NCBI GenBank assembly: GCA_030686995.1
Contig: CM060680.1
Coordinates: 77,388,616 to 77,452,615 of the forward strand
Origin: Artemisia argyi
Lineage: Eukaryota > Streptophyta > Magnoliopsida > Asterales > Asteraceae
Direction of reading: 5' to 3'
Length of the DNA: 64,000 bases
Positions 1 to 11,268 of the stretch are shown in pieces; the first letter of the stretch is position 1; each line of letters begins with the position of its first letter. The notes beneath the pieces were generated by a model. That model worked only from the letters and a program-made list of their open reading frames with translations, ran no database searches and was not told the origin of the DNA. Made by a program: the position numbers and the translations under genes.

Positions 1-372
1 AATAAACTATGTTGACTTTATTGAAGCGCAGAGTCTCTGTAGTCTAGATACTGAGGCATACTTGAAGTTCTTCTCTTCCGACGATCTCGACATTTGATCT
101 TTGGCACTGACAGCACTGATTCTTTGTAGCTCTGAACTTCAACTGTAGTGGTTTTGTTACGTTATTACTCTCTCCTAACTAATGAGCCTTTTTCTTTTAC
201 TTGCTCCTTCCCGAACTGACAATAACTCTTTCTTTTATAAAATCTCTTTAGTCTTCAAATCACACAAAAGAACACGCAGCGGATAAAGTAGACACGAGAC
301 TATAGCACAATGGCTGTCGTTCGGGGAACATCATAGTATTGCATCCAAGTTGGTAAATAAGCCCCGATGCAT
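1..372. other. Unassigned left flank
   Basis: No open frame of useful length, RNA gene or repeat family was recognised here. The segment ends exactly where the LTR of the first Gypsy element begins (TGATACGG at 373). Because the other end of that element is truncated, no target-site duplication can be used to confirm the boundary. Confidence 0.5.
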
Positions 373-2024
373 TGATACGGGATTACAAAACTCGCAAAAG
401 TTTTACTTCTTAAGGGATCTTTAGAAGCTTGCAATCCTCCAGGCAGTGTACCTGACCGGTGTAGTATAGTGAGTTGCAACTGGCAAGTAACAGGGGATTG
501 ATCGTTCTCTAGGGGAATAGTGTCGTTAGGATTGAAAACTACTTGAACTAGGTCTAGAGGTGAGGGATGATTTTTATGTTTTATGAAAGCAAATTAAATC
601 TCGGGTTTTGAAAGAGTGGGCGAAATTAGTTGTTATTCAACTAACCCAAAAGCTACTAACTAAACTAATATGCAAGAAAACTAAATTAGAATTCTACAAT
701 GGAAGTGAAGCATATCTACCTATGATGTATTACTCCTTGCTAGCTATGCAATTCTACCTACTGAATGTTATACCTAGTTTAATTGAAGGATTGTATTCCT
801 TAATACCATTCGTGGGGGCGTGTACGTCCTTCTCCAACTCTATGAGTTTCTATCTCTTCTTATGTCGACAAACATAGCCTCATTAATAGTCCCTCATGCA
901 TTAAATACAATCAATAAAACCGTAGTACACATCCGATTACGTTTCTTAAGACGTTCAAGCTAGTTACCATATAGGAGATTTAGCCAGTTTTCTTAAGCCT
1001 AACGTGAGTCAATCATTTAAACAAGAGACAATAGGAAGCAAGAATTATAAACTAAATCAACTAGACTCATTGAGTTGTCACGAAAACAATGAGACATAAT
1101 TAGTTATAAACAAGTTCCATAAAATCATAGGTAAACACAAGGTGAATTAGCAAAGCATAATCAATGAAGAGCAAGCAACAATAATAATGGAAGACATAAT
1201 TAAGATAGAATCAAAAAACCAATACAAGATGTTTATGGAGTGATTGAAACCCTCTAAGTTGTTGGAATAACACCTACCTAAACCCTAGAATCAGACTTAG
1301 GGTTTACGGCCTACAAAAAGTGAAGTTATGAGGTTATATTTATAGGCAGTTTTCTGTCAGCAAGGCCTGACGGTGTCAGCCCTAATAAGTGACGGCGTTA
1401 GCCCACCGTTTTCACCAAATCAAATATTTTTTTTTTACCTCTTTGCGTTGAATCACCTAAATCTGAGTTCGTATGAATATTTTATGGCCAAAACAGTAAC
1501 AGCTACTCCGCACGCAAGTTGTGATTGTCTTGATTAACTTGTGACTATTTCTCTAAGGTTTCTACTTATGTAAGTCGTCGTTCTGACGTCGTCACTCTAT
1601 CTCTTCTGACATCGTCAGGTTGAGTCCTGCCGCCGTCACCTTCAAGGTCTTCTGGGCCGTCTCGTGTATCATCAAAGCTAGACGGCCTTAACATATTTGC
1701 ACCTGACGCTGTCAGGTACAATTTTCTAACTTCTCTTCTGGGGCGTCACCTATAAAATTCCACCGCTTTCATCTTCAAGTGATGGCGTCAACATCCAAAG
1801 CCTGACGCCGTTAGGTGTAAAATCCTGACTTTCCTTGGTTTTCTTGTTTTCTTTATTCATGAGCATAAAAACGTCCAAAAAGCTCCAAAATGCTTCATAT
1901 TCTGGAAATCATGTCCCTAGTACCTAAAATGAGAAAAGAAACGATTTGAGGCAATATTTGATCATAAAATCATGATTTAGGGCTTAAATGACCCCCTAAA
2001 AACGTACCAAATAAATCCTTATCA
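373..2024 (-). repeat. 3' LTR of the first Athila-like element
   Basis: On the minus strand the LTR starts TGATAAGG (at 2024) and ends CCCGTATCA (at 373), the usual TG...CA ends; length 1652 bp. A TATA box (CCTATAAATA on the minus strand, near 1336-1346) lies just downstream of a cluster of TGAC-NNN-GTCA palindromes (for example 1368-1378, and degenerate copies to about 1820), so the cluster sits in U3. Confidence 0.85.
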
Positions 2025-3411
2025 AATATCCCGACACTTGAGATTTGCTTGTCCTCAAGCAAATGAGCTTTTCCACCAATTAAAATACAAGTTATGGGTC
2101 ATTTAACATTAATATAAAAGTAATTACAACAAATGATCATTTCACCTTAGTCAAAATAGCACGGAAATTATACACTAGCACCTCACAATAAGTGTTTGGA
2201 TACTCTCATCTCTCGGGTGTTGTAAATTTATATATCATAAATGGAAATGGAAAAATATCACTCACTACTTGTCATAGTAAATAGATTACCATAGGCTTGG
2301 GAAAGGATCAAAACCTCCACCAATTTGGCATAAGCACCTAGGATAAACTATCAAAGAGGTCTTTTAAAGGGTTGTAATGTTAGGTGTAAGGGTATGGAAA
2401 ACACAGTTTGTTGGATAAGGGATATTTTACTAGTGGCAAGTCAATTGTCTTAGTTAATTATATATACAATGTGGCGTTGCTAAGCCAAGACTTGACTCAA
2501 ATTAAGCTAACTACAAAATAACATAAACATAAATAAAATAAAAGGAACGAGATGGTAGTCCGTATGCTTTTTCTCTTGTCTTTTTTTATTTTTTTTTCAT
2601 ACACTCTTGCCCTACCATCCAAAATAATACATCGTCGGGAGCTCGTTTCCTCCCTACACTTGAACTTTTACATAATTAAAAATAAAGATTTGAATTAAGA
2701 TAATTGAAACACTTGGATTACTTTAAATCATTAACGTATCTATGGGGGGTAATAATTGATGTTCTTCCCCATTACTCAATAACACTAGTACTTTACCCAT
2801 GAGTTCCAATCGTCCCAAAACAATATGTACAACATATAACTCGACTTAGCAACCATATAATCAATTAGACAATTATCCAAAAGGGTTTAAACAAATAACA
2901 ATAATGCACTAAAGATGAGTGCATAAAGGTAGGCTACGGCGATGTGCGTGTACATTTGGGGGTGGATTGTAAAAAAATTATTTCTTTAAGTAAGATGCTT
3001 AAAGTTAGAAACGAAAAAGATAGGCTCTGAGGGTTGTACTAGGTGTATCGTGTACTAAAAATGAGTACATCGCAAAGGTGTGGAAAAATTACTTGACCAA
3101 TGAAGTCAATGTAATTATAATACAGGCTTAAAACAAGGGTTATCCTAATGCCTCTTATCATATAGTAAATCCTAACTACACGAATGTAGTCTCACAAGCG
3201 GTCTCGGGATGCATCACTAACACAAGTTCTAGAATCTAAATACTACCGGTACACTCACAAGCACTAAAGATAAATGCTTGTTCCTAATAAATCTAAAGGT
3301 GAACCTCACATTTTTTAGGTGGAAATTTTTGAGTGGTACGGTTTTTGTGCTAAACATATAACTCCTATCCATGAGACGCTTATTAAGACTAAAGTTTCAC
3401 TCCTAAATGTT

Positions 3412-3464
<53 letters not shown>

Positions 3465-4490
3465 TGCTAAAATTGCCTAACAAGTATTTCTCTTAGTTTT
3501 ATTACACATTCACTATTAAACAAAGCAAAAATCAAGTGGAGTTATAATTTCTAAGGTATCCTAATTTACCCTCCCTACACTTAAATCGAACGTTGTCCGC
3601 AATGCTCTAAATACAAGATGTAAAAGTAAAAATGAATGAGAATGAAAGAAACTAATACTCCCTTGATTCGTTCGGTATGGACGATGTGATAACATGGTTA
3701 AATCTTCCTCCAAGAGAATGAACATGATAAGCTTCACTCCAGAAATATAAATCATCTTCTTGTCCAATATAACCTGTGAATAACTAAGAAAACAAACACA
3801 CAAACCAAAGCATCAAACCAAAGAAAGAAAATTCACAACTCGATGTAATTCCAGACTTAGAAATAAAAACAACACAATTAAAGGATATGATACTTGTGGA
3901 GTGAATTACAAATAGGAACTCATAAAATATATCCACAAGTATTGACACGCAAACAAGATAGAATATATACTAATCATGAATTGTGAAATTTTCATGTTCG
4001 AATTTTGTTCTTTTAACAAAATATAAATTTCTCTACACTTATCTTTTTATAAAATACCTTTATATGTGATTAAGACGAGGTTAAAAACAAAATAAAGCAT
4101 TTTCACAAATTATTCAAAACATGAAAATTAAACAATTATGATTAAGCATATATGACCCAAACAAACAAATAAAATAAAAACATCAAACAAATAAAAACAT
4201 GGGTTGCCTCCCAAGAAGCGTTTGTTTTTGTTCGAGTCACGAGCCTAACTCTACCCTTATTTAACGTAAATAAGAGAAGTTTTCCCTACACTTAGGATTA
4301 AGTGCGGGTGAAAGTAGCGATGCGCACCCTTAGGGTGGAAATATGCCAAGTGAGGTGAAGAGGGTGTGTGAATGGCATCCTTCATCCTAAAACTACCCGG
4401 ATAATATGGGTTGATGGGTGGGTCAGTTCCTCTTTTGTCTCCTAGATGTAAATCTAAGGATGGAAAGTTGTGTAAAGATTGAGGTTCCGG
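2025..4490 (-). other. Non-coding 3' internal region of the first Athila-like element
   Basis: No intact frame. It aligns by eye with 46469-48930 of the other Athila-like element. Landmarks are a stem-loop TTTGCTTG-AGGA-CAAGCAAA (minus strand, 2044-2063) just upstream of the 3' LTR, the purine-rich stretch GTGTCGGGATATT touching the LTR, a poly(T) run at 3418-3457 and a conserved GGGTTGCCTCCCAAGAAGCG box at 4201-4220. Confidence 0.7.
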
Positions 4491-5167
4491 TTAATCAACA
4501 CTAGGAAATTCCCTAGAACTAAGAGTAAGGTTATCACTACAAGTATTCAAACCTATATCCTCTAGTGGTGCATGGTACAAGGGTTCTACCTCCATTGGAA
4601 TTCCTAAAGTTTCTTCTACTTCTTCCGGGTAAGTCACGGGCTGTGTGTGTGCCTCAAATGATGGTAGGACTTGTGGGGTACTTTGTGGGCTTGGATTATC
4701 CACCTCATCCTCTATTGTATCTAGTTACCTATGTGTTCGTTTTGTACTATGGTGTTACATGACATCCACTTAGGTATCCCAACATATTCATCCCCAAACA
4801 AACTTGTTCCATGAACCTTCAAATTTGTTATCAATTGATTCGTAATAACGTTCGTTGAGTTGTCTAATCTATAATAATATTGGGCACAATCCTCTATGGC
4901 TTCCCATGCTTCTTCAGCACATAATTCCTTAAAGTCCCTATCGGCCACATAGTCAATGTCCCTTTAGGCATGTTGGTCGATACAATGGTAAAATATTTGA
5001 ATTAGGGACCATAAATGGTAGTTATGATGAGGGTCTTTTTGGATTAAATATTTAAAATGAGTCCATGCATCATGAAGGGGTTCATCTTTATGTTTTCTAA
5101 ACATCCAGATGTCATATAGAGTGGGTGAATTTAGTGGTTGGTAGTACGGTGGATTCACATTCTCCAT
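4491..5167 (-). pseudogene. ORF1 (gag) remnant, Athila-like
   Basis: Starts at an ATG at 5165-5167 on the minus strand. It preserves the late part of an Athila-type gag: a segment DEPLHDAWTHFKYL, then DPHHNYHLWSLIQIFYHCID, matching in order the region of the intact ORF1 at 51702-48931 that follows its capsid core. The first 130 or so residues of the usual gag are missing, so there is an internal deletion near the start. An in-frame TAA at 4964-4966 is followed by a second open stretch in the same frame to 4721, and a further stretch (4703-4491) lies in another frame, so at least one frameshift is present. Gag would coat element RNA in cytoplasmic particles; this copy cannot. Confidence 0.75.
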
Positions 5168-5305
5168 AATGGTGAACGGAAGATTAAATGGAACGGTTTT
5201 TACGAACAAAGACACAAAGAAAAAATACACTACGAGAAAGCTAATAAAAAGAAAATAAAATAATCTCACTAGATAGGAATCTAATGAGTAGACCAACAAT
5301 AACTA

Positions 5306-5325
5306 TTCCCCGGCAGCGGCGCCAA
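5306..5325 (-). promoter_or_regulatory. Primer-binding site, tRNA-Asp type
   Basis: Minus strand TTGGCGCCGCTGCCGGGGA lies 6 nt inside the 5' LTR end at 5332. TGGCGCCGTTGCCGGGGA is the known tRNA-Asp-complementary primer site of Athila and Tat elements; one position differs here. Confidence 0.85.
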
Positions 5326-5331
5326 TAACTT

Positions 5332-6919
5332 TGATACGGGATTAGAAAACTCGCAAAAGTTTTACTTCTCAAGGGATCTTGAGAAGCTTGAAATCCTCCA
5401 GGCAGTGTACCTGATCGGTGTAGCATAGAGAGTGGCAAGTACCGGGGGATTGATCGTTCTCTAGGGGAATAGTGTTGTTAGGATTGAAAACTACTTGAAC
5501 TAGGTCTAGAGGTGAGGGATGATTTTTATGTTTTATGAAAGCAAATTAAATCTCAGGTTTTGAAAGAGTGGGCGGAATTAGCTATTATTCAACTAACCCA
5601 AAAGCTACTAATTAAACGAATGTGCAAGAAAACTAAATTAGGGTTCTACAAGGGAAGTGAAGCATATCTACCTATGATGTATTACTCCTTGCTAGCTATC
5701 TAATTCTACCTACTGAATGTTATACCTTGTTTTAATTAAAGGATTGTATTCCTTAACACCATTCCGTCATTCCCCAACCCTATGAGTTTCTATCTCTTCT
5801 TATGTCGACACGTTTAGTATCCTACATAGCATCATTAATAGTCCCTCATGCATTAAATACAATCAATAAAACTGTAGTACACATCCAATTACGTTTCTTA
5901 AGACGTTCAAGCTAGTTACCGTATAGGAGATTTAGCCAGTTTTCTTAAGCCTAACGCGAGTCAATCAATTAAACAAGAGACAATAGGTAGTAAGAATTAT
6001 AAACTAAATCAACTACACTCATTGTGTTGTCACGAAAACAATGAGATCTAATTAATTATAAACAAGTTCCATACAATCATAGGTAAACACAAGGTGAATT
6101 AGCAACGCATAATCAATGAAGAGCAAGCAACAATAATAATGGAAAACATAATTAAGATAGAATCAAAAAACCAATACAAGATGTTTATGGAGTGATTGAA
6201 ACCCTCTAAGTTGCTGAAAAAACCTACCTAAACCCTATAATCGGACTTGGGGGTTTAGGGCTTACAAAAAGTGAAGTTATGAGGTTATATTTATAGGTAG
6301 TTTTTCTGTCGGCAAGGCCTGACGGCGTCAGCCCTAACAATTGATGGCGTCAGCCCACCGTTTTCACCAAATCGAAGAGTTTTTCGTCCTCTTGGCGTGG
6401 GCTTTTGAATCGCCTAAATCCGAGTTCGTATGAAAATTTTATCGCCAAAACAGTAACAGCTACTCCGCGTGTAAGTTGTGATTGTCTTGATTAACTTGTG
6501 ACGGTTTCACTAAGGTTTCTTCTTGTGCAAGTCGTCGTTCTGACATCGTCACTCTATCTCTTCTAACGTCATCAGGTTGAGTCCTGATGCCGTCACCTTA
6601 AAGGTCTTCTAGACCATCTCGTGTATCATCAAAGCTAGATGGCGTCAACATATTTGCACCTAACGCCGTCAGGTACAATCTTCCAACTTCTTTTCTGGGG
6701 CGTCATGTATAAAATTCCACCGCTTTCATCTTCAAGTGACGGCGTTAGCATCCAAAGCTTAACTCCGTCAGGTGTAAAATCTTGACTTTCCTTGGTTTTC
6801 TTGTTTTCTTCATTCATGAGCATAAAAACGTCCAAAAAGCTCCAAAATGCTTCATATTCTAGAAATCATGCCCCAAGTACCTAAAATGAGAAAAGAAACG
6901 ATTTGAGGAAATATTTGAT
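5332..6919 (-). repeat. 5' LTR (truncated) of the first Athila-like element
   Basis: Direct repeat of 373-2024 with scattered differences. It keeps the palindrome cluster (a perfect TGACGGCGTCA at 6320-6330) and the TATA region. Similarity stops at about 6919, roughly 100 bp short of the expected LTR start. Confidence 0.8.
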
Positions 6920-7834
6920 GATTTTGGCAATATTTGAAGACGGAACATTACTTCTTTCGGCATGTTCTTCTCCCTCCTGATGGTTGCGAGTTATTAGAAT
7001 CATCATAGTGTTATGTACATGCCATAAATTACCTTGTACTTGATGCAATATTGAAGCCATGTAAGCATAATTCCGTGAGAATATGTCGAAAAAATATGAC
7101 TCTCTTTATCTACAATCTCATATCTTCTCTTCAACCTATATGCGACCTCTTCAAAATCCAACCAGCTAGTAAATGACCACCTAATGGAGACAACCCAATA
7201 TAACCAATCTGAGAATGAAGTAAACATCCCTTAGATATGTGATTTAATCTTGTACGAAAGTGTGGCTAAGAACCTATACTGAGCACTACAACGTTATTCC
7301 TTAAAGCGTAGATAGTGTCATATACCCAAACCAATCAAACAATATATGAAATATCCACCTCTTGGACTATCCACAACTCCATGTGACACTGAGTACTACA
7401 ACGTAACTCCTTAAAGAGATAGCAAATGTGAGCATTAAGAACCGACTTATGCGTTTATAGATCACATATTTAGCTAGATGTCCAAGTCTTAATCACTACC
7501 GGTGTATGTCCAAACAAGTATCTCTGAAAGTCATGCTCCATCCAACCTCTAAACTTTGAGATAAATTAGTACACATGCCCGTGAAATGAACTTTAAACCC
7601 AAATAAGCAATATCGTACAAAAACTCCGTAGTCACAAAAATTTGATACTAGCCGTTGTCATTTGATTGTGATTCTTGATCAGGATCATTTAAGCTATACG
7701 TGGTGTGTTTTGAAGTGGAATATATTGGTATTAAGTTTATGAAACGATGAAACGAATCATCTTCTACTAAGTGTAGACCAATAATAACATGTGTTTTTGG
7801 AGTGAAGGTGAACTTTTCTTACTCTCTGAAAGTA
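6920..7834. other. Unassigned region
   Basis: Contains one minus-strand open stretch (7227-7003, 74 codons) that I do not recognise. A short motif (CTGAGYACTACAACGT...CTCCTTAAAG) occurs twice, near 7278 and 7388, which suggests a decayed duplicated repeat more than a gene. Nothing here can be named. Confidence 0.4.
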
Positions 7835-8216
7835 AAAATCCTTACTAGAAGAAATCTTGTGAAATTCTTTACTCACAGAAGTTTGTTAAAATTTCTAACT
7901 CGTAGAACTTTGGAAAATTTCTAACTCGAAGAACTTTGGAAAATTCTAACTCGCAGAAGTTTGTTAAAATTTCTAACTCGCAGAATTTTGGAAAATTTCT
8001 AACTCGCAGAATTTTGGAAAATTCTAACTCGCAGAACTTGGGAAAATTTCTAACTCGCAGAACTTTGGAAAATTCTAACTCGCAGAAGTTTGTTAAAATT
8101 TCTAACTCGCAGAACTTTGGAAAATTTCTAACTCGCAGAACTTAGTTAAAATTTATAACTCACAGAACTTTGTTAAAATTTCTAACTCGCAGAACTTAGT
8201 GAAAATTGCTGACTCG
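7835..8216. repeat. Minisatellite, about 26-27 bp unit
   Basis: About 14 imperfect tandem copies of a unit resembling TTCTAACTCGCAGAACTTTG followed by GAAAA. Two variants alternate (AACTTTGGAAAA and AAGTTTGTTAAAA). The near multiple-of-three unit produces a repetitive open frame at 7936-8145; that frame is a by-product and not evidence of a gene. Confidence 0.85.
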
Positions 8217-8648
8217 CATAAATTTATTCAACCAAGTATATAACCCCTTACTTGAAGACGATAAAAGTCCTTACTAGAAGACTATAAGAAAAAGGAGGTT
8301 CTGATTCCTAACTCGGAATATGTAGGCGGAAACCCTACTCGCCACCAAAGTTTCTAACTCATGAATATATCGCCTTTGTCTTCAAATAAACATTTAGTGT
8401 CCCATTTATGTGTAACAAACTAATGTCACAATTAAAGAATAATCTTATCGTATTGATTCAATCTTAATGTTTTTGTGACAACAAAAGTTCGAAAGACAAT
8501 AAGTTTATAGCATGGACTTTTATATGAGATATAAAATTAGTGTCACAATAATTAAAATAGAGATGGTTATATCATCGTAACTTCATGTGTCACAAAAAAT
8601 AATGTCACGATCTTCCAATGAGTTGCTGTGAACTTAATTAGTTATAAC

Positions 8649-9105
8649 CATGGTTGTCAGGATCCTGATCTTAGGATCTTACGATTTTACGATACTGCAA
8701 AGCAAAAACGATCCAGATCTTACATAGGATCTTTGAAAGCTTAAGATCTTATAGAATCTCGATCTTGACCATAGGATCTTAAGATCTAATCCGATCCGAT
8801 CCTACTTTTCTCGGATAACAAACTAAAAAACTGCAAATTTCTGGATTATTTTTTTGTAGAATTTAAAAAACAACATGTTAATCTTATTACACATTTCATA
8901 ATCATAATTTAGGACAACTATTCGATGGAACATTCATATAATTTTGTGTTTATGATATATAATAATTTGTAAATTTGTATAATATTACAAAACTATTAAG
9001 AAAATGACATTATAGTAGGATCTTAAGATCCCGATCCGATCTTACGATCACAATCTTGCAAAAATAAAAACAATCCTGGGTAGTATCCCGATCTTGAAAA
9101 CCTTG
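8649..9105. mobile_element. hAT-type MITE with 8-bp TSD
   Basis: Inverted ends: left CATGGTTGTCAGGATC, right (complement) CAAGGTTTTCAAGATC. The element is flanked by an identical 8-bp direct repeat GTTATAAC at 8641-8648 and 9106-9113. Eight-base duplications and CA-GG starts are characteristic of hAT elements. The body is rich in GATCTTAAGATC-like palindromes near both ends. No coding capacity. Confidence 0.8.
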
Positions 9106-9191
9106 GTTATAACGAAGATAATTATAGAACCACATAATCAGATCAAACTTAATGTAGCGCAGAGTGGCAGCACATCGATATATAGGATCAA

Positions 9192-9192
<1 letters not shown>

Positions 9193-9222
<30 letters not shown>

Positions 9223-9223
9223 T
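9193..9223. repeat. (TTA)n microsatellite
   Basis: About ten TTA units. A short tRNA-box-A-like string (TAGCGCAGAGTGGCAGC) lies just upstream near 9154, so this could be the tail of a very decayed SINE, but no box B is seen. Confidence 0.7.
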
Positions 9224-10830
9224 AAATTAATGATTTTATGAACCATACGACAATTAATTATTATGTTTAAGTCACATTTCTGACCGGCAAGCAAACATAT
9301 AAAGATGTTGATTATTGTAAATTAGGATGGATATAATATAATCAAATACAATATTTGCACTATCACACCCATGATCATCAATATATCAATTCTATAATTG
9401 CGTCAATTTCGTTTAATGAGCCACCGCATATATAAATCATTCATTCACGATCTTTGATTGATCAGTTTCAATAAAGATTATATTTCAAATATAATATTAA
9501 CAAAAATAATACTAAGTTTTGTAGCTATTAATTGCCGATTCTCCATTACCATACATGCATGTTTCTAAAAACTTAAATCACTATAATTCATGTGCTTAAA
9601 GAACAAAAAATGGCAATAGTTCACGTACTACTAAACCGGTTTTAAAGTTTTAGACGTATGTATACATTTTACATAATATGCAATCATGAAAAACATGACT
9701 TTGATCATTTGCTCTAATGTCACATCTTGATATTAATCCCAATAATCATGTTAATCATAATATAGACACTTAAACATAAACATAGAGTAAACCTTACTTG
9801 ATTCGAAAGATGCATGTGAACATCATAAAATACATATGATAAAGAAGATTATAAGAGATTTTAGGTAGGGATCAACTTTAAATAAGGTTAAGATTATAAT
9901 ACATAATATAATACATAATTAGTTAAGCTTCCATCAAAGCTTGATATAATTAGAAGCTAAGTAAATAATTATTACTAATTGTAAATCAACTAATATATGT
10001 GTACAATATCATAATCGTAAATAGTTAAGATCATATAAAATAAATAATGCTAACACTCATAATCCGTGGAAGACGGTATTGAGACACATAACCCGTGAAA
10101 GACGGTATTTGGAGTTAGTTTGCTTTACTTTTCTTTATATGCTTAAAAAATAATAGTTGCTAATACCTGTATAGGGACATGTTTCCTACTTACTGTCCAT
10201 ATTTCAGTATACACGAACTAAAGTCTCTATCAATATATTGAGAGTTCCACATTTCAGTATACAACTTCATCACCAGTTTTGCAAGTTTCCCATTCTGTAT
10301 CTTTATTTTCCCTATCCTCATTAATAGTAAAAACTATAACCAGTCAAGACAAAAAACCATATCTCCAGTAATTATGTAACTAATACAATTAAGGAACTTA
10401 CATGGCAAAATTTGAATATTTTGAAAAATGGGACAAAACAAATTATCTTTATTTCGGTTTTGTTATATTTTCTTTAGTAGTTGGTTCGTGTTTTACGCAT
10501 GAAGGACGCTCTATTAATCTGTCTCCATCTTCTATATTATTACATTTTTTGATACTTGTTGAAACATTTGTCAAAGATAGCAACTTCACTTATGCTGGTA
10601 CTAAATTAAAACATTTGAAGTTTAATACATTTTAAGACAATATATTTGATATTAAATACATGATAATTTAAAGTTAATACATTTTAAGACAATATATTTG
10701 ATATTAAATACATGATAAAAATTTATGTCAAAATCCTAACTAGTTAAGATGTTACACGATTATACCATTATATAAGATTCAAAAGTATAACAAATGTGAA
10801 ACCTCTCTTGAAATCTTAAACAATCAAGTC
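9224..10830. other. Unassigned AT-rich region
   Basis: No gene recognised. A 52-bp tandem duplication is present at about 10621-10726 (the TAATACATTTTAAGAC stretch recurs at 10623 and 10675). The open frame at 10402-10635 (77 codons) has no recognisable motif and runs into that duplication. Confidence 0.4.
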
Positions 10831-11268
10831 ATGAATCACACTGGAAATTGCTTCATTTTTACTCTCTTTGTTTTAACTTGTTATTTGGTTACACCTAGCT
10901 TGAGTTTTTGTGGCATAGGTTTACGATGACCTTGGAATGTTTCTATCAATAACTTCGTTCCTGGTGATATTGTGGTTCATATAACATCAACGGACCATGA
11001 TCTCGGAAATCATACAATTTCATCTAATGGGAGGTATTATTGGACATTTTGTGAAAAGTTATTCGGCCGTTCGCATTTTACAGGTAACTTCCGGTGGGGA
11101 TCAAAATTTCAAACTTTAGCTTTGTTTGATTCAGAAATCGTGGACATTTGCGAATTTGATATTTCTTCTGATCAAGTGTGTCATTGGATAGTCAATCCCG
11201 ATGGATTCTTTGTTTCGGGTACTAATGACCCATTTCCAAAAAATTGGGAAAAAAAGAAGACATGGTAA
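10831..11268 (+). pseudogene. Plant self-incompatibility protein S1-like (SPH) gene with one premature stop
   Basis: Reading from ATG 10831, codons 1-26 form a hydrophobic secretion signal. The frame then meets a TGA at codon 33 (10927-10929) and continues open in the same frame to TAA at 11266-11268 (146 codons in all). The downstream part has the S-protein homolog pattern: PWNVSINNFVPGDIVVHIT, a dense hydrophobic/aromatic core (YYWTFCEKLFG), an FRWGSKFQTLALFD segment and late cysteines in VDICEFD and QVCHWIV. SPH proteins are small secreted plant proteins; poppy PrsS, the founder, is a pollen-recognition ligand, while most family members have unknown roles. Length is normal for the family. 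No intron is evident, as usual for SPH genes. Either a single-nonsense pseudogene or a sequencing/allelic difference; the rest looks conserved. Confidence 0.8.

Larger units (their letters stand above)
373..6919 (-). mobile_element. Athila-like Ty3/Gypsy element, 5' end truncated, non-autonomous
   Basis: Two long direct repeats (373-2024 and 5332-6919) bracket about 3.3 kb. Reading the minus strand, the right repeat ends in ...TATCA and is followed by a primer-binding site that begins TTGGCGCCGCTGCCGGGGA, the tRNA-Asp type known from Athila and Tat lineages. Then come a decayed ORF1 (gag), about 2.4 kb of non-coding DNA, a purine-rich stretch and the 3' LTR. No reverse transcriptase or integrase is present. 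The internal region matches the better preserved Athila-like element at 45058-53284 in order and in several motifs. The 5' LTR loses similarity to the 3' LTR at about 6919, so the element's start and its TSD are missing. Confidence 0.85.

Noticed and set aside
7936..8145. Repetitive protein-coding frame
   Set aside because: Generated by the minisatellite unit length; no start context or conserved motif.
9150..9190. tRNA-like string TAGCGCAGAGTGGCAGC before a (TTA)n tract
   Set aside because: No box B and too short; possible SINE relic only.
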